From Candidatus Methanophagaceae archaeon (GTDB lineage: Archaea > Halobacteriota > Syntropharchaeia > Alkanophagales > Methanospirareceae), in NCBI GenBank assembly GCA_003194435.1, contig PQXC01000004.1, positions 1-64,000 of the forward strand: DNA of 64,000 bases. Direction: 5' to 3'. Position 1 is the stretch's first letter, and the number at the start of each line of letters is the position of its first letter. The notes beneath the pieces are model-generated. The model was not told where the DNA came from. It did not search any database and saw only the letters and a list, made by a program, of their open reading frames with translations. Shown here piece by piece: positions 6,979 to 16,843 of the stretch. The position numbers were made by a program, and so were the translations under genes.

Positions 6979-9873
6979 TTAGCCCTTAGCCTTCAATTGC
7001 TCACTCACCAGCTCCAGACCTGCTGCTATACCATCACCCATCCGCTCTATCCTCTCGCCACCTCCTCTTGCCAGCTTCGCAGTTCCTCCGCCGCCGCCTC
7101 CCAGCACATGACAAACTCGCTTCACTATCATTGCTGCATCCAGTTCAAGACTATCGGGCACAGAGGATACAACAGCTACGCGATTATCTATCTCTATCCT
7201 CGAGAGTAGCAATGCCACAAACCCCTCGGTTGATAAACGCGATGCGATTCTCATCAGCTCCTTCTCATCTGCATCTGGTATAACTTCTGCAATTACCTTT
7301 ATACCTTCTATCTCCTGTGCCTTGGCTTTCAGAACACTGACATGCAATTCCGCTATCTCTGCCCTCAAGCGCTCATTCTCTTTCCTCAACTGCTTCCACT
7401 CACTAAAGAACCGCTCCACCGTCTCCGGCAGCCTATCCTCCGGTATCCTGAGCACCGATGCCGATCTCTTTATCAACTCATCCCGTGCCTGCATCTCCAT
7501 CACTGCCGCTTCGCCCGCAGAGTACCATAACCGCTCTATTCCATCCTGTATTCGTTCGGTACGCAATATCTTTATTGGACCCACCTCACCGGTCTTCGAG
7601 CAATGAGTACCTGCACATGCCTGCACATCCTCATCCGCTCCTATACGCACGATTCGCAGTTCCTTACCCGGAGGCACACCGCCCTGATAGATACGGAAAC
7701 CGTATCTCCTCTCCGCTTCGTTACGTTCCACAAAAGAGGCGCTTATATCCTCATCACGCATGACCATCTCATTAGCGAGCTTCTCTATCTCCCGCTTCTC
7801 TGCATCTGAAATGCGTTTGAAATGAGTTATATCAAGTCTGGACCTCAATTCACCCTTCTGCGCTCCCGCCTGCCATACATGCCTCCCCAATACCTTCCTC
7901 GCTGCCCATATTACTATATGAGTGGCAGAATGATGTCTTGTATGCGCCATTCTACGCCTGTAATCTATACTGCCACTTACCTGCTTCCCTCTTTCTATTT
8001 CTATCCCGACCGCATCCATATCCGTATCCGTACCTGTATCTATCTCATGCAATATCACTCCCTCTACATCTCGTACATCCACAACCTTTAATTCATTGCC
8101 TGTACCAGTATCCGTATCGGTATCGAGACGGATGACACCCGTATCAGCAGGCTGACCGCCACCTTCAGGATAGAATAGCGTTTTGTCCAGCACAATGAAC
8201 CTATCAAAATAATCCAGCACAGTGGCACTGAAAACCGTTGATTCTGGCTCTTCATAGTACAATCGCCTGGTCTTCGGGATTGTTTTCGTTCGTTCCTTCA
8301 AACTCACCAGCGCCATGTCCTCTTCCTGTCTCTTCGCCTCGCCATGCATCTTCGCAACCCGGGAATAGAAATCCTCCGGTATATCTATATCTACATTTAC
8401 ATTTGCATTCGCATTCTTAATCCTGGAAGCAACCTCTCTTGTGAATTCCGGTGGTATACCGTATGTATCATACAAATTGATGAGTGTATCAACAGATATC
8501 CCTTTTTTGCGCTCCATCACCATCTGTCTTATTATCCGCTCACCCTTCGATAAGGTCTCTTCGTATCTCCTCCTCTCCAATTCCAGTATCTCATTTATCA
8601 AATCCACAGATTCCATCAACTCCGGAAATGACTTCCTTAACAGCTTTATATGGAGTGCAACAAGCTCTTCCAATGGCATATCGCACTCTAACGATTTCAG
8701 CATTCTCAATGCCCGTCTTATAACCAATCTCGCAAGATAACCCTCCTTCGCATTCGATGGCACTACACCATCAGCGAGCATAAAAGCCAGGCACCGCGTA
8801 TGGTCTGCAACTGCATAGACCGTCTCCAGTGGCTCGAGGATATTATCAAAGAAATCATCAGATAGCTGCAGCTTCATGGCTATCTCTCGCTTATTCATTA
8901 CACCGGATAATCGCGCTATTTCTATCAACTCGTTGTAATATCTCTCCTTTGGGTGTTCCATCCCGACAGAACCCAGCAATTCTTCTATCACTTCCGGGAA
9001 TATCGCATCATACACTGTGGGTGTACCTTTTGATGCCCATACAAATCGCTCCAGTCCATAGCCCGTGTCTACTATGTACGTCTCCATCTTCCTGTACCAC
9101 TGCCCTCCTATAAAGGTATCACCGTTACTGTTATTATTACTGTTACTACGATGATGAACAGCTTCAAGGTCCATGAATACCAGTGTGGCGAGTTCCAGAC
9201 CTCCTGCTATGACCTCAAGACAGGGTCCTGCATTTCCTCCGCCCACCCACGGCGCTTCCTTATACGTTATTCCCTCCTCTGCTACTCCCAGTTGCTTCAA
9301 GAACTCATCACAGTACTGCACAGTCTCGTTCTTCCAGTATATCTCCTTCTCACCGCGTTTATTGAATGCATGATGCCCCATCATCTCGAACATCGTTAGA
9401 TGCCGTCCACTCTTACCTATCGAGTGCAGGTCCTCAAGCCTGATACATGGCTGTGAGATGACAAGTGGATTTGCTGGTGGTGGAACGCTGCCGGAGGTGA
9501 TTAACGGCTGGAAGTTGGCAATGGAAGCGATATTGAGGTAAATATCATCTCGCCAGCGTGCTACTACCGGATATCTCTTCATTCGCGTATGGTTCCTCAA
9601 TTCGAAGAACGATAAGAAAGATTCGCGTATCTCTTCTGGACTATGCTCTTTAAATAGAGGTGCACCAATGAACGAGTAGATTTCACATGGTGCATCACCA
9701 CATGTATCCCTATCTCTGTCCCGTGTCCAGAACCGGGAACCACACTTCTTGCATTTCTTCCTTACAAATCCGTTCTCTTTAAAGTATCCAACATCATATT
9801 CACCTTCATCTCCATGTTCACGAGCTACATCCATCCCTTGATCTTGATTGTCCATTCTCAGAAAACACCCCAC
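6979..9873 (-). CDS. alaS: Alanyl-tRNA synthetase, archaeal type
   Basis: The 964-residue enzyme charges tRNA-Ala. The archaeal N-terminal extension has a zinc-finger-like Cys set (C41, C44, C58, C63) followed by the class II catalytic core (FRNHTRMKRYPVV-like region near 90-105, and GGGNAGPCLEVI near 211-222, YGLERFVW at 272-279). The editing domain has HxxxH (H648, H652) and CxxxH (C753, H757), so mischarged Ser and Gly can be cleared. A Gly-rich C-terminal domain closes the protein. The start at 9873 is a GTG preceded by GAGGAG; an ATG at 9855 is possible. Several dipeptide inserts are unusual: RDRDRD (51-56), NANANVNVDID (488-498), DTDTDTGTG (584-592) and DTGTDTDMD (612-620). Confidence 0.97.
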   Translation of the reverse strand: MGCFLRMDNQDQGMDVAREHGDEGEYDVGYFKENGFVRKKCKKCGSRFWTRDRDRDTCGDAPCEIYSFIGAPLFKEHSPEEIRESFLSFFELRNHTRMKRYPVVARWRDDIYLNIASIANFQPLITSGSVPPPANPLVISQPCIRLEDLHSIGKSGRHLTMFEMMGHHAFNKRGEKEIYWKNETVQYCDEFLKQLGVAEEGITYKEAPWVGGGNAGPCLEVIAGGLELATLVFMDLEAVHHRSNSNNNSNGDTFIGGQWYRKMETYIVDTGYGLERFVWASKGTPTVYDAIFPEVIEELLGSVGMEHPKERYYNELIEIARLSGVMNKREIAMKLQLSDDFFDNILEPLETVYAVADHTRCLAFMLADGVVPSNAKEGYLARLVIRRALRMLKSLECDMPLEELVALHIKLLRKSFPELMESVDLINEILELERRRYEETLSKGERIIRQMVMERKKGISVDTLINLYDTYGIPPEFTREVASRIKNANANVNVDIDIPEDFYSRVAKMHGEAKRQEEDMALVSLKERTKTIPKTRRLYYEEPESTVFSATVLDYFDRFIVLDKTLFYPEGGGQPADTGVIRLDTDTDTGTGNELKVVDVRDVEGVILHEIDTGTDTDMDAVGIEIERGKQVSGSIDYRRRMAHTRHHSATHIVIWAARKVLGRHVWQAGAQKGELRSRLDITHFKRISDAEKREIEKLANEMVMRDEDISASFVERNEAERRYGFRIYQGGVPPGKELRIVRIGADEDVQACAGTHCSKTGEVGPIKILRTERIQDGIERLWYSAGEAAVMEMQARDELIKRSASVLRIPEDRLPETVERFFSEWKQLRKENERLRAEIAELHVSVLKAKAQEIEGIKVIAEVIPDADEKELMRIASRLSTEGFVALLLSRIEIDNRVAVVSSVPDSLELDAAMIVKRVCHVLGGGGGGTAKLARGGGERIERMGDGIAAGLELVSEQLKAKG

Positions 9874-9983
9874 ACGTCTCCTCTTTATCTTTTTCTATAC
9901 TATATTACTTTCTATCGTATCTCTTTATTATTTATTAATTATTAACCTTCAATGTTCCTTATTCCCACTCTGCGGTTATTTAT

Positions 9984-11087
9984 TTATTGCATCTTGAAAA
10001 GCTTATGGATGTGCTTCATTGCATTAACCACCCTCATATTCTGCTCCTCTGTACCCACTGTAATCCTGATGAGAGAGTCGCCAGCGCCGCGGAAGGAGGA
10101 GCAATCCCTGACCACTATCCCTTCCCGTAGCAGAGCATCATAAACAGCATGTGATTTCGCAGGAGAGACATCAACGAGCACGAAATTCGCATCAGAGGGA
10201 AAGACATTGAAGAATGGCTGCAGGTGCTCGATCAGGAACTCCCTGCCTTTTCGTACCAGTTCAACAGTGTTGCGCAGGTGCTCTTTATCACGCAGTGCAG
10301 CAATCGCGGCTGCAATTGCAATGCTATTGACTGAGAATGGCATTGCGACACGTTTATAGATACCAGTGAGCCATTTTGGAACCACAGCATAGCCAATTCT
10401 GAGACCTGCAAGTGCAAAAGCCTTTGAGAAAGTTCGTAATACCACTATATTCGCTTTCATATTCTCATCCCCCTCCTCACGCAGATGCCTCACCAATGAG
10501 AATGAAGAAGGTGCAAATTCCGCATACGCCTCATCTATAATGACCATTGTTTCAGGAACTGCTGCTGCAATTGCACGCACATCCTCCTCCTTAATACTGT
10601 TACCGGTTGGATTGTTCGGAGAAGCGAGGAATATCATCCTCGTTCTATCGTTACATGCTGAGATTAGCTCATCCAGCGATATACTGAAGTCTTTCTCTCT
10701 TTTTACATATCTTGGCGTACCCCCTGCTATCTTTATAAGCGATTCATAGAGCGAGAAAGTAGGAATTGGTATTATCGCTTCATCACCTTCTCCCATGAAT
10801 ATCCTCACCAGTGTGTCAAGAACACCATCTATACCTGCACCTATGACTATTCTATCCTCTTCTACTTCAAGATACGCCGCAATCGCTCTCTTAAGTTCCG
10901 CTTCGTTACCACTCCATGGATACAGGCTAAGGTCCAATTCCCCGCTCTCTATCCCCTCTATTATCTCACTTATCACCTGCTCACTGGTACCCAGAGGATT
11001 CTCATTCGAGCTCAGCTTTATCGCTCCCTTTATCAATTCTCCAGGTTTGTATTCCTCCAGGTCCTTTAGTTGTGGTCGAATCCGCAT
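9984..11087 (-). CDS. hisC: Histidinol-phosphate aminotransferase
   Basis: A fold-type I PLP aminotransferase of the HisC family, which converts imidazole acetol phosphate to histidinol phosphate in histidine biosynthesis. Visible family marks are KLSSNENPLG near the N-terminus, ASPNNPTGN, IIDEAYAEF, the PLP-lysine segment TFSKAFALAGLRIGY, and the C-terminal VRDCSSF and LIRITVGT. I chose the ATG at 11085-11087 because GAGGAGGAGG lies directly upstream and the protein then starts at the conserved RPQLKDLEEYKPGE; the frame is open to an ATG at 11153, four bases after mfnA, which would add 22 unrelated residues. Tyr/Phe transamination in an archaeon with few aminotransferases is possible as a side role. 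Confidence 0.93.
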   Translation of the reverse strand: MRIRPQLKDLEEYKPGELIKGAIKLSSNENPLGTSEQVISEIIEGIESGELDLSLYPWSGNEAELKRAIAAYLEVEEDRIVIGAGIDGVLDTLVRIFMGEGDEAIIPIPTFSLYESLIKIAGGTPRYVKREKDFSISLDELISACNDRTRMIFLASPNNPTGNSIKEEDVRAIAAAVPETMVIIDEAYAEFAPSSFSLVRHLREEGDENMKANIVVLRTFSKAFALAGLRIGYAVVPKWLTGIYKRVAMPFSVNSIAIAAAIAALRDKEHLRNTVELVRKGREFLIEHLQPFFNVFPSDANFVLVDVSPAKSHAVYDALLREGIVVRDCSSFRGAGDSLIRITVGTEEQNMRVVNAMKHIHKLFKMQ

Positions 11088-11157
11088 ACCTCCTCCTCGC
11101 ACCATAATTTGCCTTTGTGTTTCAGCGCATTCTCGGTGTTCATATTCATACAAACAA

Positions 11158-12342
11158 TCAATTTACGACTTCACTCAGGTCCTCCATGAACCGCCTCAAC
11201 ATATCCTCGGTAACATGCGGCATAATCACCAATCGAAGCGACTTCGGGCTGCGTGTGGTAGAGACTTCCCAACCTTTAGCTCTTAACGCACTCGCTATTC
11301 TATCCGCATCGCCTAATTGTAATGTTACAACATTCATAACCGGCTCTATCACAGGCTCAATACCCATTTCCCTCGCACCATCTACTAAAAACCTCGTTAG
11401 CCTCATGCACTCATCCACAATCGACTTCATGCCTTCGCTACCGAGATATTTGAGCACAGCGAATGTAGCTGCTGCTGATGCGCCACTCCTCGTTCCTGTC
11501 AGCGAATACTGCTCTTTAGTGGTGAGATAAGGCGTAGGTACTGCCAGCTCCTCTAAATAAGATTCTTCACGGAAGAGGAGACAGCCAGCAGGTATCGTGC
11601 TCATTCCCATCTTGTGCGGGTCTATTGATATGGAAGACACACCCTCGAGTGAGAAATCGAACTCATACCGCGCTCTATCAGGCAAGAAAGGAATCACAAA
11701 GCCACCAAATGCGGCATCAACATGCAGGAATACATTCTTCTCCTTCGCTATCTCAGCAAGCTCCCTTATAGGGTCCACCTGCCCAAATTCGGTCGTTCCC
11801 GCGATTCCGACCAGGCATATCGTGCCATCATCCATGAATTCCTGCACAGAATCAGGGTTCACCCGCAATTGCTGGTCCAAACCCGCTTTCCTCACCTCTA
11901 TACCCAGTATATCAGCGATTTTATCGAACGAGAAATGGGCTGTCTCGGGTACGATTATGTTCATATCGCTGACCCTTAGTCCCTCCTTCCTCTTCCTGTT
12001 CCTCACCGCCCTTATTGCCTGTATATTCGATTCCGTGCCCCCGGTTGTTATATATCCATAAGCATTCTCATCGCCCAGCAGTCCTCCTATCGTCCGGATT
12101 ACCTCATCCTCCATCTCCTTTGTGCCCTGAAATAGCCCGGAATCGCCTAAATTCGACTCTATAAATAGCTTATGCGCATACACCGCTACCTCATGTGGAT
12201 ATGTGCACATGGAACTCAGAATGCGGCTATAAGATAGGTCTCTACGCTTCTTCTCCGCCAGCAGATGCTCCAGCTCCTCTCTACTCATGCTCATATCATA
12301 ATCATATTTATTGTATGTGTAATTTCTGGTAAAATATTTCAT
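11158..12342 (-). CDS. mfnA: L-tyrosine decarboxylase, methanofuran biosynthesis
   Basis: A group II PLP decarboxylase. GYITTGGTESNIQAIRA, HFSFDKIADILGIEV, HVDAAFGGFVIPF and the PLP-lysine motif SIDPHKMGMSTIPAG are diagnostic of the archaeal MfnA family, which makes tyramine as the first building block of methanofuran (in some archaea the related enzyme decarboxylates aspartate for coenzyme A). With mfnF at 15779-16843 in the same window, the tyrosine role is favoured. The chosen ATG lies 6 bases after queE; internal Met codons at 12294 and 12288 fit the known N-termini better and may be the true start. Part of the queE-mfnA-hisC run. Confidence 0.9.
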   Translation of the reverse strand: MKYFTRNYTYNKYDYDMSMSREELEHLLAEKKRRDLSYSRILSSMCTYPHEVAVYAHKLFIESNLGDSGLFQGTKEMEDEVIRTIGGLLGDENAYGYITTGGTESNIQAIRAVRNRKRKEGLRVSDMNIIVPETAHFSFDKIADILGIEVRKAGLDQQLRVNPDSVQEFMDDGTICLVGIAGTTEFGQVDPIRELAEIAKEKNVFLHVDAAFGGFVIPFLPDRARYEFDFSLEGVSSISIDPHKMGMSTIPAGCLLFREESYLEELAVPTPYLTTKEQYSLTGTRSGASAAATFAVLKYLGSEGMKSIVDECMRLTRFLVDGAREMGIEPVIEPVMNVVTLQLGDADRIASALRAKGWEVSTTRSPKSLRLVIMPHVTEDMLRRFMEDLSEVVN

Positions 12343-12348
12343 TTACAT

Positions 12349-13104
12349 TTACAATATCCCCATGCATTTATGCACCTGGGGTATGACCATGACATCATCG
12401 AGGAACGAGCCAGCCAATTCGGAAAGTGTGAAGAGTTTTTCTATATCTGGCTTGATATCTGCACCGGTAACGGGCTGTAATACGAACTTTATCTCTAAAT
12501 CCGAGAGGTCTCTGCATACCCTTTCTATCTCATTTACCGATGTGCCCCTCGTTACCACCACCTTCACTATCGTCTCGAGTCCATTATCAACTGATATTCG
12601 CACACTATCGAGTTCATTGCTGTACAATCGGCTGTAATCCCCATCTTCCACCGCCCTGTGACTCCTCAATTTGATATCTATGGATGCGAAATCGAAGTTC
12701 ATGACTATTGATTTGAACGATGTGGCTGAGTATCCACTGGTCTCGATGAAATTCTTGTAATCCATATCCCGTGCCTCCTTCGCTATCTCGTTCACGAATG
12801 CAGCACTAAGAAGAGGCTCACCGCCCGTGTAACAGATGCTATGCACATCAGGTGTGCGCAGTTCATTAACGAGCTCGAGAACCGAATGTGAACCAATTGG
12901 ATTCTCAATCAGCGCCACTGCTCTATTCTTATTTTTATTGATGAACGAGCAATAAGCAGGCTCCGGAGTTCTTGCATAGGTGGTATCACAATAGAAGCAA
13001 GAGAGTGGGCAGCCAGCGAAACGGATGAATATCTGCCGCCTGCCTGTATAGGGTCCTTCGCCCTGGAAAGAACTGAATAACTCCTTTATATACCCACTCT
13101 CCAT
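12349..13104 (-). CDS. queE: 7-carboxy-7-deazaguanine synthase (radical SAM)
   Basis: QueE turns 6-carboxy-tetrahydropterin into 7-carboxy-7-deazaguanine, the committed step to archaeosine in archaeal tRNA (queuosine in bacteria). The opening KELFSSFQGEGPYTGRRQIF is the family signature. The cluster motif is C32-x3-C36-x2-C39 (GCPLSCFYCDT), and YTGGEPLL is the SAM-contacting GGE motif. Length 251 is slightly longer than usual; an insert with NKNKNR near residue 57 belongs to the dipeptide-type inserts of this genome. No other archaeosine gene is nearby. First of the queE-mfnA-hisC run, diverging from tatD. Confidence 0.93.
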   Translation of the reverse strand: MESGYIKELFSSFQGEGPYTGRRQIFIRFAGCPLSCFYCDTTYARTPEPAYCSFINKNKNRAVALIENPIGSHSVLELVNELRTPDVHSICYTGGEPLLSAAFVNEIAKEARDMDYKNFIETSGYSATSFKSIVMNFDFASIDIKLRSHRAVEDGDYSRLYSNELDSVRISVDNGLETIVKVVVTRGTSVNEIERVCRDLSDLEIKFVLQPVTGADIKPDIEKLFTLSELAGSFLDDVMVIPQVHKCMGIL

Positions 13105-13195
13105 CTCTTTACCTTTATCTTTACCTTTTATTTAATTAAGCATGAATGAAATGAAATAAAAATAAAAGAATAACAGAGCAGAGGTAGGTAGGTGG

Positions 13196-13999
13196 GTGGT
13201 TGAAATCATAGATATACACTGCCATTTGACATTCAAGGAATACGAAGCGGATAGAGCGGATGTGATAGAGGAAGCGCAGGCGATATTGAAAGGAGTAGTG
13301 ACGAGTGGAGTGGAGCCAGAGGATGCGAGTAAGGCTTTAGAGCTCGCGGAATCGTACCCTGATTTTATATTCGTCTCTCTCGGACTGCATCCGATACATG
13401 TAGTGGAGAAGAGCGACCGTGAGATAAGCGATTATGAGGAGTTTATAAGTGATAACAGGGCGAGAATAGTGGGAATAGGCGAGATAGGACTGGATTATCA
13501 CTGGATTCGGGACCCTTTGAAGATAAAGAGGACGAAAGAAGTTTTTAAAGAGCTACTTGAACTGGCGAAGGAGCTTGATCTGCCTGTTGTGCTTCATCTA
13601 CGAGGTGAGGGTGCGATAGAGGAGGGTTTGAAGTTCATCTCTGACGCAGATATACGGAAAGCGGTATTCCACTGCTTCACCGGTAAGCCGCAACTCGCAG
13701 CGGAGATCTGCAATGAGAATGAGGGCTATCACATCTCTCTGCCTGCTTCAATATCGAGGAGCAAGACGATGAAGAAGGTGGCAAAGAGGATACCGCTATC
13801 ATCGCTGCACGCAGAGACTGATGCGCCCTACCTGTCGCCAGAACCGGATGAGCAGCATAAGAGGAACGTGCCACAGCATGTCAAGGTGGTTTATGAAGAG
13901 ATAGCGCGGCAGAAGAAGAGCGATTTCCATAGCGTTGAGAATGCGATAGATGCCAATTTCGAGCGGATGTTCGGGGTCAAGCTCAAGCTCAAGAGATGA
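13196..13999 (+). CDS. tatD: TatD-family metal-dependent hydrolase
   Basis: The 267-residue TIM-barrel hydrolase has the family's metal ligands in order: IDIHCHL near the N-terminus, GIGEIGLDYH, VVLHLRG, VFHCFTG, and HAETDAPYLSPEP. TatD proteins are magnesium-dependent DNases or 3' exonucleases acting on DNA or RNA ends. A GTG start at 13196 follows GAGGTAGGTAGG. The stop TGA overlaps the ATG of the next gene (ATGA), so the pair is translationally coupled. The family is often single-copy in archaea. Confidence 0.92.
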   Translation: MVEIIDIHCHLTFKEYEADRADVIEEAQAILKGVVTSGVEPEDASKALELAESYPDFIFVSLGLHPIHVVEKSDREISDYEEFISDNRARIVGIGEIGLDYHWIRDPLKIKRTKEVFKELLELAKELDLPVVLHLRGEGAIEEGLKFISDADIRKAVFHCFTGKPQLAAEICNENEGYHISLPASISRSKTMKKVAKRIPLSSLHAETDAPYLSPEPDEQHKRNVPQHVKVVYEEIARQKKSDFHSVENAIDANFERMFGVKLKLKR

Positions 14000-15324
14000 C
14001 TATTGGGATCATAGGTGCAGGTCTAACCGGATTGACACTCGGGAATCTCATAGAGGATTGCGAATTGCTGGAGAAGAGCGATGAGTGTGGTGGATTATGC
14101 CGCTCACTGAGCGAGGACGGCTTCACTTTCGACTATTCGGGCTCGCATATCATATTCTCAAGGGATAAGGAGGTTCTGAACTTCTTGCTCGGGCAACTCG
14201 GCACTAACGTCGTGCGATGCCGCAGGAACACAAAGATTCTGTATAAAGGCAATTATGTGAAGTACCCGTTTGAGAATGGTCTCTCCGAGCTGCCGTTATA
14301 TGATAAGCTCGATTGTCTCACATCCTTCATCGCCGCTTCGGTCAGCCATAAAAGGAGTAAGAGTAAGAGCAAGAGTAATGCTGAGAACTTTAAAGAGTGG
14401 CTGTATAACACCTTCGGGCGGGGGATTGCGGAGAGATATCTGATACCGTATAATGAGAAGATCTGGAAGTATGATATAGCAGAGATGAGCACTTCATGGG
14501 TGGATGGGCGAGTGCCAAGACCGCCGATAAGGGATGTTCTAAAATCCGCACTTGGTATCACCACAGAGGGATATAAGCATCAGTTGAACTTCTATTATCC
14601 TAAGGCGGGCGGCATTAACGCCCTGATAAGGGCTATGGAGCGCAAATGCAGTAGTAAAATACTGAAAGGTTTTGATGTGAGAACAATATCACGTGAGAAT
14701 AATAAATGGGTTGTGTCCAACGGAGAGGAGAGGCGTGAGTATGATACGATTATAGCCACACAACCTCTATTCTCGCTATTTCGCGCATTGAACCATGCGC
14801 ACATGCATATACCCGCTCATGTCCATGAGGCTGTTCGCAGATTGAAGTACAACTCACTCATCACTGTTATGCTGGGTCTGGATGTTGAGTATTTGAACGA
14901 CCTCTCATGGCTGTATATACCTGATAGCGATTGTCTTCCGCACAGAGTTGCATTCCCATCTAATTACAGTAAAGAAGTGGCACCACCGGGAAAGAGTTCC
15001 CTCATCGCGGAGATAACTTATAATAGTGGTGATGCAATTGATGCGATGACGGATAAAGAGCTTATAACGCGCACGATAAGGGACCTCCACCGCAGAGGTA
15101 TTATAGAAAAGGATAGTGTGTGTTTTGCGAGGGTGAAGCGAACGAACCCGGCGTATGTGATATGCGATCTCGATTATGAACGGAATATGTACCAGATAAG
15201 GACTTTTCTCAATAAAGCAGGGATATATACCGCTGGCAGGTTCGCTGAATTCCGATACCTCAATATGGATGCTTGCGTGAGGAATGCAATGGACCTCGCA
15301 ACTAAATTCAATGACGTTAATTGA
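13996..15324 (+). CDS. FAD-dependent amine-oxidase-like protein (UDP-galactopyranose mutase/protoporphyrinogen oxidase-like)
   Basis: The N-terminus GIIGAGLTGLTLGN (4-17) is a dinucleotide-binding loop, followed by ELLEKSDECGGLCRS, the GG-box region typical of amine-oxidase-like flavoproteins. YPFENGLSELP, NEKIWKY and the C-terminal YTAGRFAEFRYLNMDACVRN resemble UDP-galactopyranose mutase-like proteins that serve surface polysaccharide synthesis; protoporphyrinogen oxidase-like proteins share this fold. Substrate cannot be told from sequence. Coupled to tatD by ATGA. A Lys/Ser dipeptide insert, RSKSKSKSN, lies near residue 120 where such proteins have a surface loop. Confidence 0.8.
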   Translation: MTIGIIGAGLTGLTLGNLIEDCELLEKSDECGGLCRSLSEDGFTFDYSGSHIIFSRDKEVLNFLLGQLGTNVVRCRRNTKILYKGNYVKYPFENGLSELPLYDKLDCLTSFIAASVSHKRSKSKSKSNAENFKEWLYNTFGRGIAERYLIPYNEKIWKYDIAEMSTSWVDGRVPRPPIRDVLKSALGITTEGYKHQLNFYYPKAGGINALIRAMERKCSSKILKGFDVRTISRENNKWVVSNGEERREYDTIIATQPLFSLFRALNHAHMHIPAHVHEAVRRLKYNSLITVMLGLDVEYLNDLSWLYIPDSDCLPHRVAFPSNYSKEVAPPGKSSLIAEITYNSGDAIDAMTDKELITRTIRDLHRRGIIEKDSVCFARVKRTNPAYVICDLDYERNMYQIRTFLNKAGIYTAGRFAEFRYLNMDACVRNAMDLATKFNDVN

Positions 15325-15365
15325 TAATTGATTTGATAAAAATAAAAGTAAAAATCGAAAAGTAT

Positions 15366-15373
15366 TTTATATA
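15366..15373 (+). promoter_or_regulatory. TATA box for the small acidic protein gene
   Basis: TTTATATA preceded by an A-rich BRE-like string (CGAAAAGTA) lies 32-39 bases upstream of the ATG at 15405. An archaeal start site about 25 bases downstream would give a very short leader. Seen in sequence; activity inferred. Confidence 0.55.
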
Positions 15374-15404
15374 TTTATATTTCTATCCTATCTTGGTGCA
15401 GGCA

Positions 15405-15755
15405 ATGAATGAAGAAGAGAGCGAGGAGAAGATACCAAGAGCCTTTATGATGCGGGTAGATGATTTTAACCGCGAGAGTGAGGCGATATTCAACGAATTT
15501 GAAGCGATAAAGGAGAAGTATGAGAAGGGAGAAGATGTGATGAATGACTTGAAGCAGTTCAGAAGCAAACGACCGGGTATCTTCGCTTTGATTGATGATC
15601 TCTATCACAAGGAAGTCGAATTTGAGGATAAACTGGAACGTGCGCAAATAGACGAGGATAAGAAGCAGAAGATGTTTGAATTCAAGCAGCGATTCGCTGA
15701 ACTGGCTGATGAGATAGACCTGCTCGTTCTTGGTGAACTGGGTTTGGGACGATAG
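15405..15755 (+). CDS. Small acidic hypothetical protein
   Basis: The product is 116 residues, starting at ATG 15405, with a TATA box just upstream. It is rich in Glu, Lys and Asp, probably all-helical (for example FNEFEAIKEKYEKGEDVMNDL and KEVEFEDKLERAQIDEDKKQ), and has no Cys cluster, signal or membrane segment. I do not recognise a family. The frame is open upstream to 15321, overlapping the previous gene, but that extension is hydrophobic and unlikely. It converges on mfnF, with 23 bases between. Confidence 0.7.
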   Translation: MNEEESEEKIPRAFMMRVDDFNRESEAIFNEFEAIKEKYEKGEDVMNDLKQFRSKRPGIFALIDDLYHKEVEFEDKLERAQIDEDKKQKMFEFKQRFAELADEIDLLVLGELGLGR

Positions 15756-15778
15756 ACGAAAAAGCACGCTGGAAGGCT

Positions 15779-16843
15779 CTAACAATCATTGCTACCGGCA
15801 CTACCGGCATTGTCATTGGCTATCTCTATTTCTAATAGCTTCGCCACCGCATATGCGGGTAATACTGCCGATAATCGCCTATCCCATGAGGGGGTTAGTA
15901 ATTTCATATCCAATGCTTTTACCGCATCTTTAACGATGAAATCGCCGATACCGGCTGATATTACTTCGTTCAGGCTGTACCGCTCCCTCATCTCGCGCAA
16001 TGCTGTAATTAATTCATTAACCTGGGCATCCTTCACCTGAACTGCGATGCTGTGTGCACCCTCCTCCCCTATCTCCTCGAGGTCGCAGCATAACATCCGC
16101 GCAAGCCTTCTCATTGCACTCTCTCTGCTCTTCGCTTCTCTCTCAGTAGCGAATGCATAGCTGTTCGGGCTTTCACATTTATAATCCGCACGGGTTATAT
16201 CACCGAGTACAAGATAGGCATCAGCAGTTATCGCGAACAATTCTGAAGAAGTTGCATATTCCTCCCCTCTCAATTTGACTTTTCTCAGTAATGCCGCCAC
16301 ATTGGTCCTTAACACCCCGGAATAGAGCAGTTCATGCGCATGCGAGTGCAGTCGCTCAATATCGCTTCGCTTCGCTTTTATCTCCCCTCCCACTATTGGA
16401 ATTACATCGGTTGTGGTACTCCCACAATCCACAAATATCACATCCCTGTGCATCATGGATACGAGTTTTGCAGATGCAAGCCAGTTTGTAGAAGCGAATG
16501 CAAGAGGGTCTTCCTCTATCGCTTCACCATGCCTGAAGATGCCACTTCTATCGAAGTATTCCACTTCCACTTCCATACCTTCAAATATCGTGGATACTAT
16601 ATCCCGAATCTTGAGCACTCCCTCTCTCCTCGTCCTGAAACAGTCGCACAACTCACCGGTCATCACCACACCCACACCTTCGATATCAATACCGGTATCT
16701 TCTAAGCGAGTATACACACGGCGCAACACATCATATAAAATTGCCCGGTCATGCCACAGAGGTGCGTAAATAGAATCTACAAGAGAGCTATCAGAAGTGG
16801 CTATCTTCGTGTTCGCGCCTCCTACATCTATACCCAGGAACAT
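15779..16843 (-). CDS. mfnF: MfnF-like methanofuran biosynthesis enzyme (H4MPT-linked C1 pathway protein)
   Basis: An ASKHA-fold ATPase-like protein of the hydantoinase/oxoprolinase-related group found next to H4MPT-linked C1 genes. Marks are FLGIDVGGANTKIA at the N-terminus, FVDCGSTTTDVIPI in the middle and SAGIGDFIVKDA near the C-terminus. In Methanocaldococcus the family member MfnF joins glutamyl-tyramine to the furan methylamine during methanofuran synthesis. I start it at ATG 16841-16843, where the conserved domain begins and GAAGGAAG precedes; the frame is open to 16915 with a Lys/Glu-rich tail. Supports a methanofuran-using C1 pathway together with mfnA. Confidence 0.85.
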   Translation of the reverse strand: MFLGIDVGGANTKIATSDSSLVDSIYAPLWHDRAILYDVLRRVYTRLEDTGIDIEGVGVVMTGELCDCFRTRREGVLKIRDIVSTIFEGMEVEVEYFDRSGIFRHGEAIEEDPLAFASTNWLASAKLVSMMHRDVIFVDCGSTTTDVIPIVGGEIKAKRSDIERLHSHAHELLYSGVLRTNVAALLRKVKLRGEEYATSSELFAITADAYLVLGDITRADYKCESPNSYAFATEREAKSRESAMRRLARMLCCDLEEIGEEGAHSIAVQVKDAQVNELITALREMRERYSLNEVISAGIGDFIVKDAVKALDMKLLTPSWDRRLSAVLPAYAVAKLLEIEIANDNAGSAGSNDC

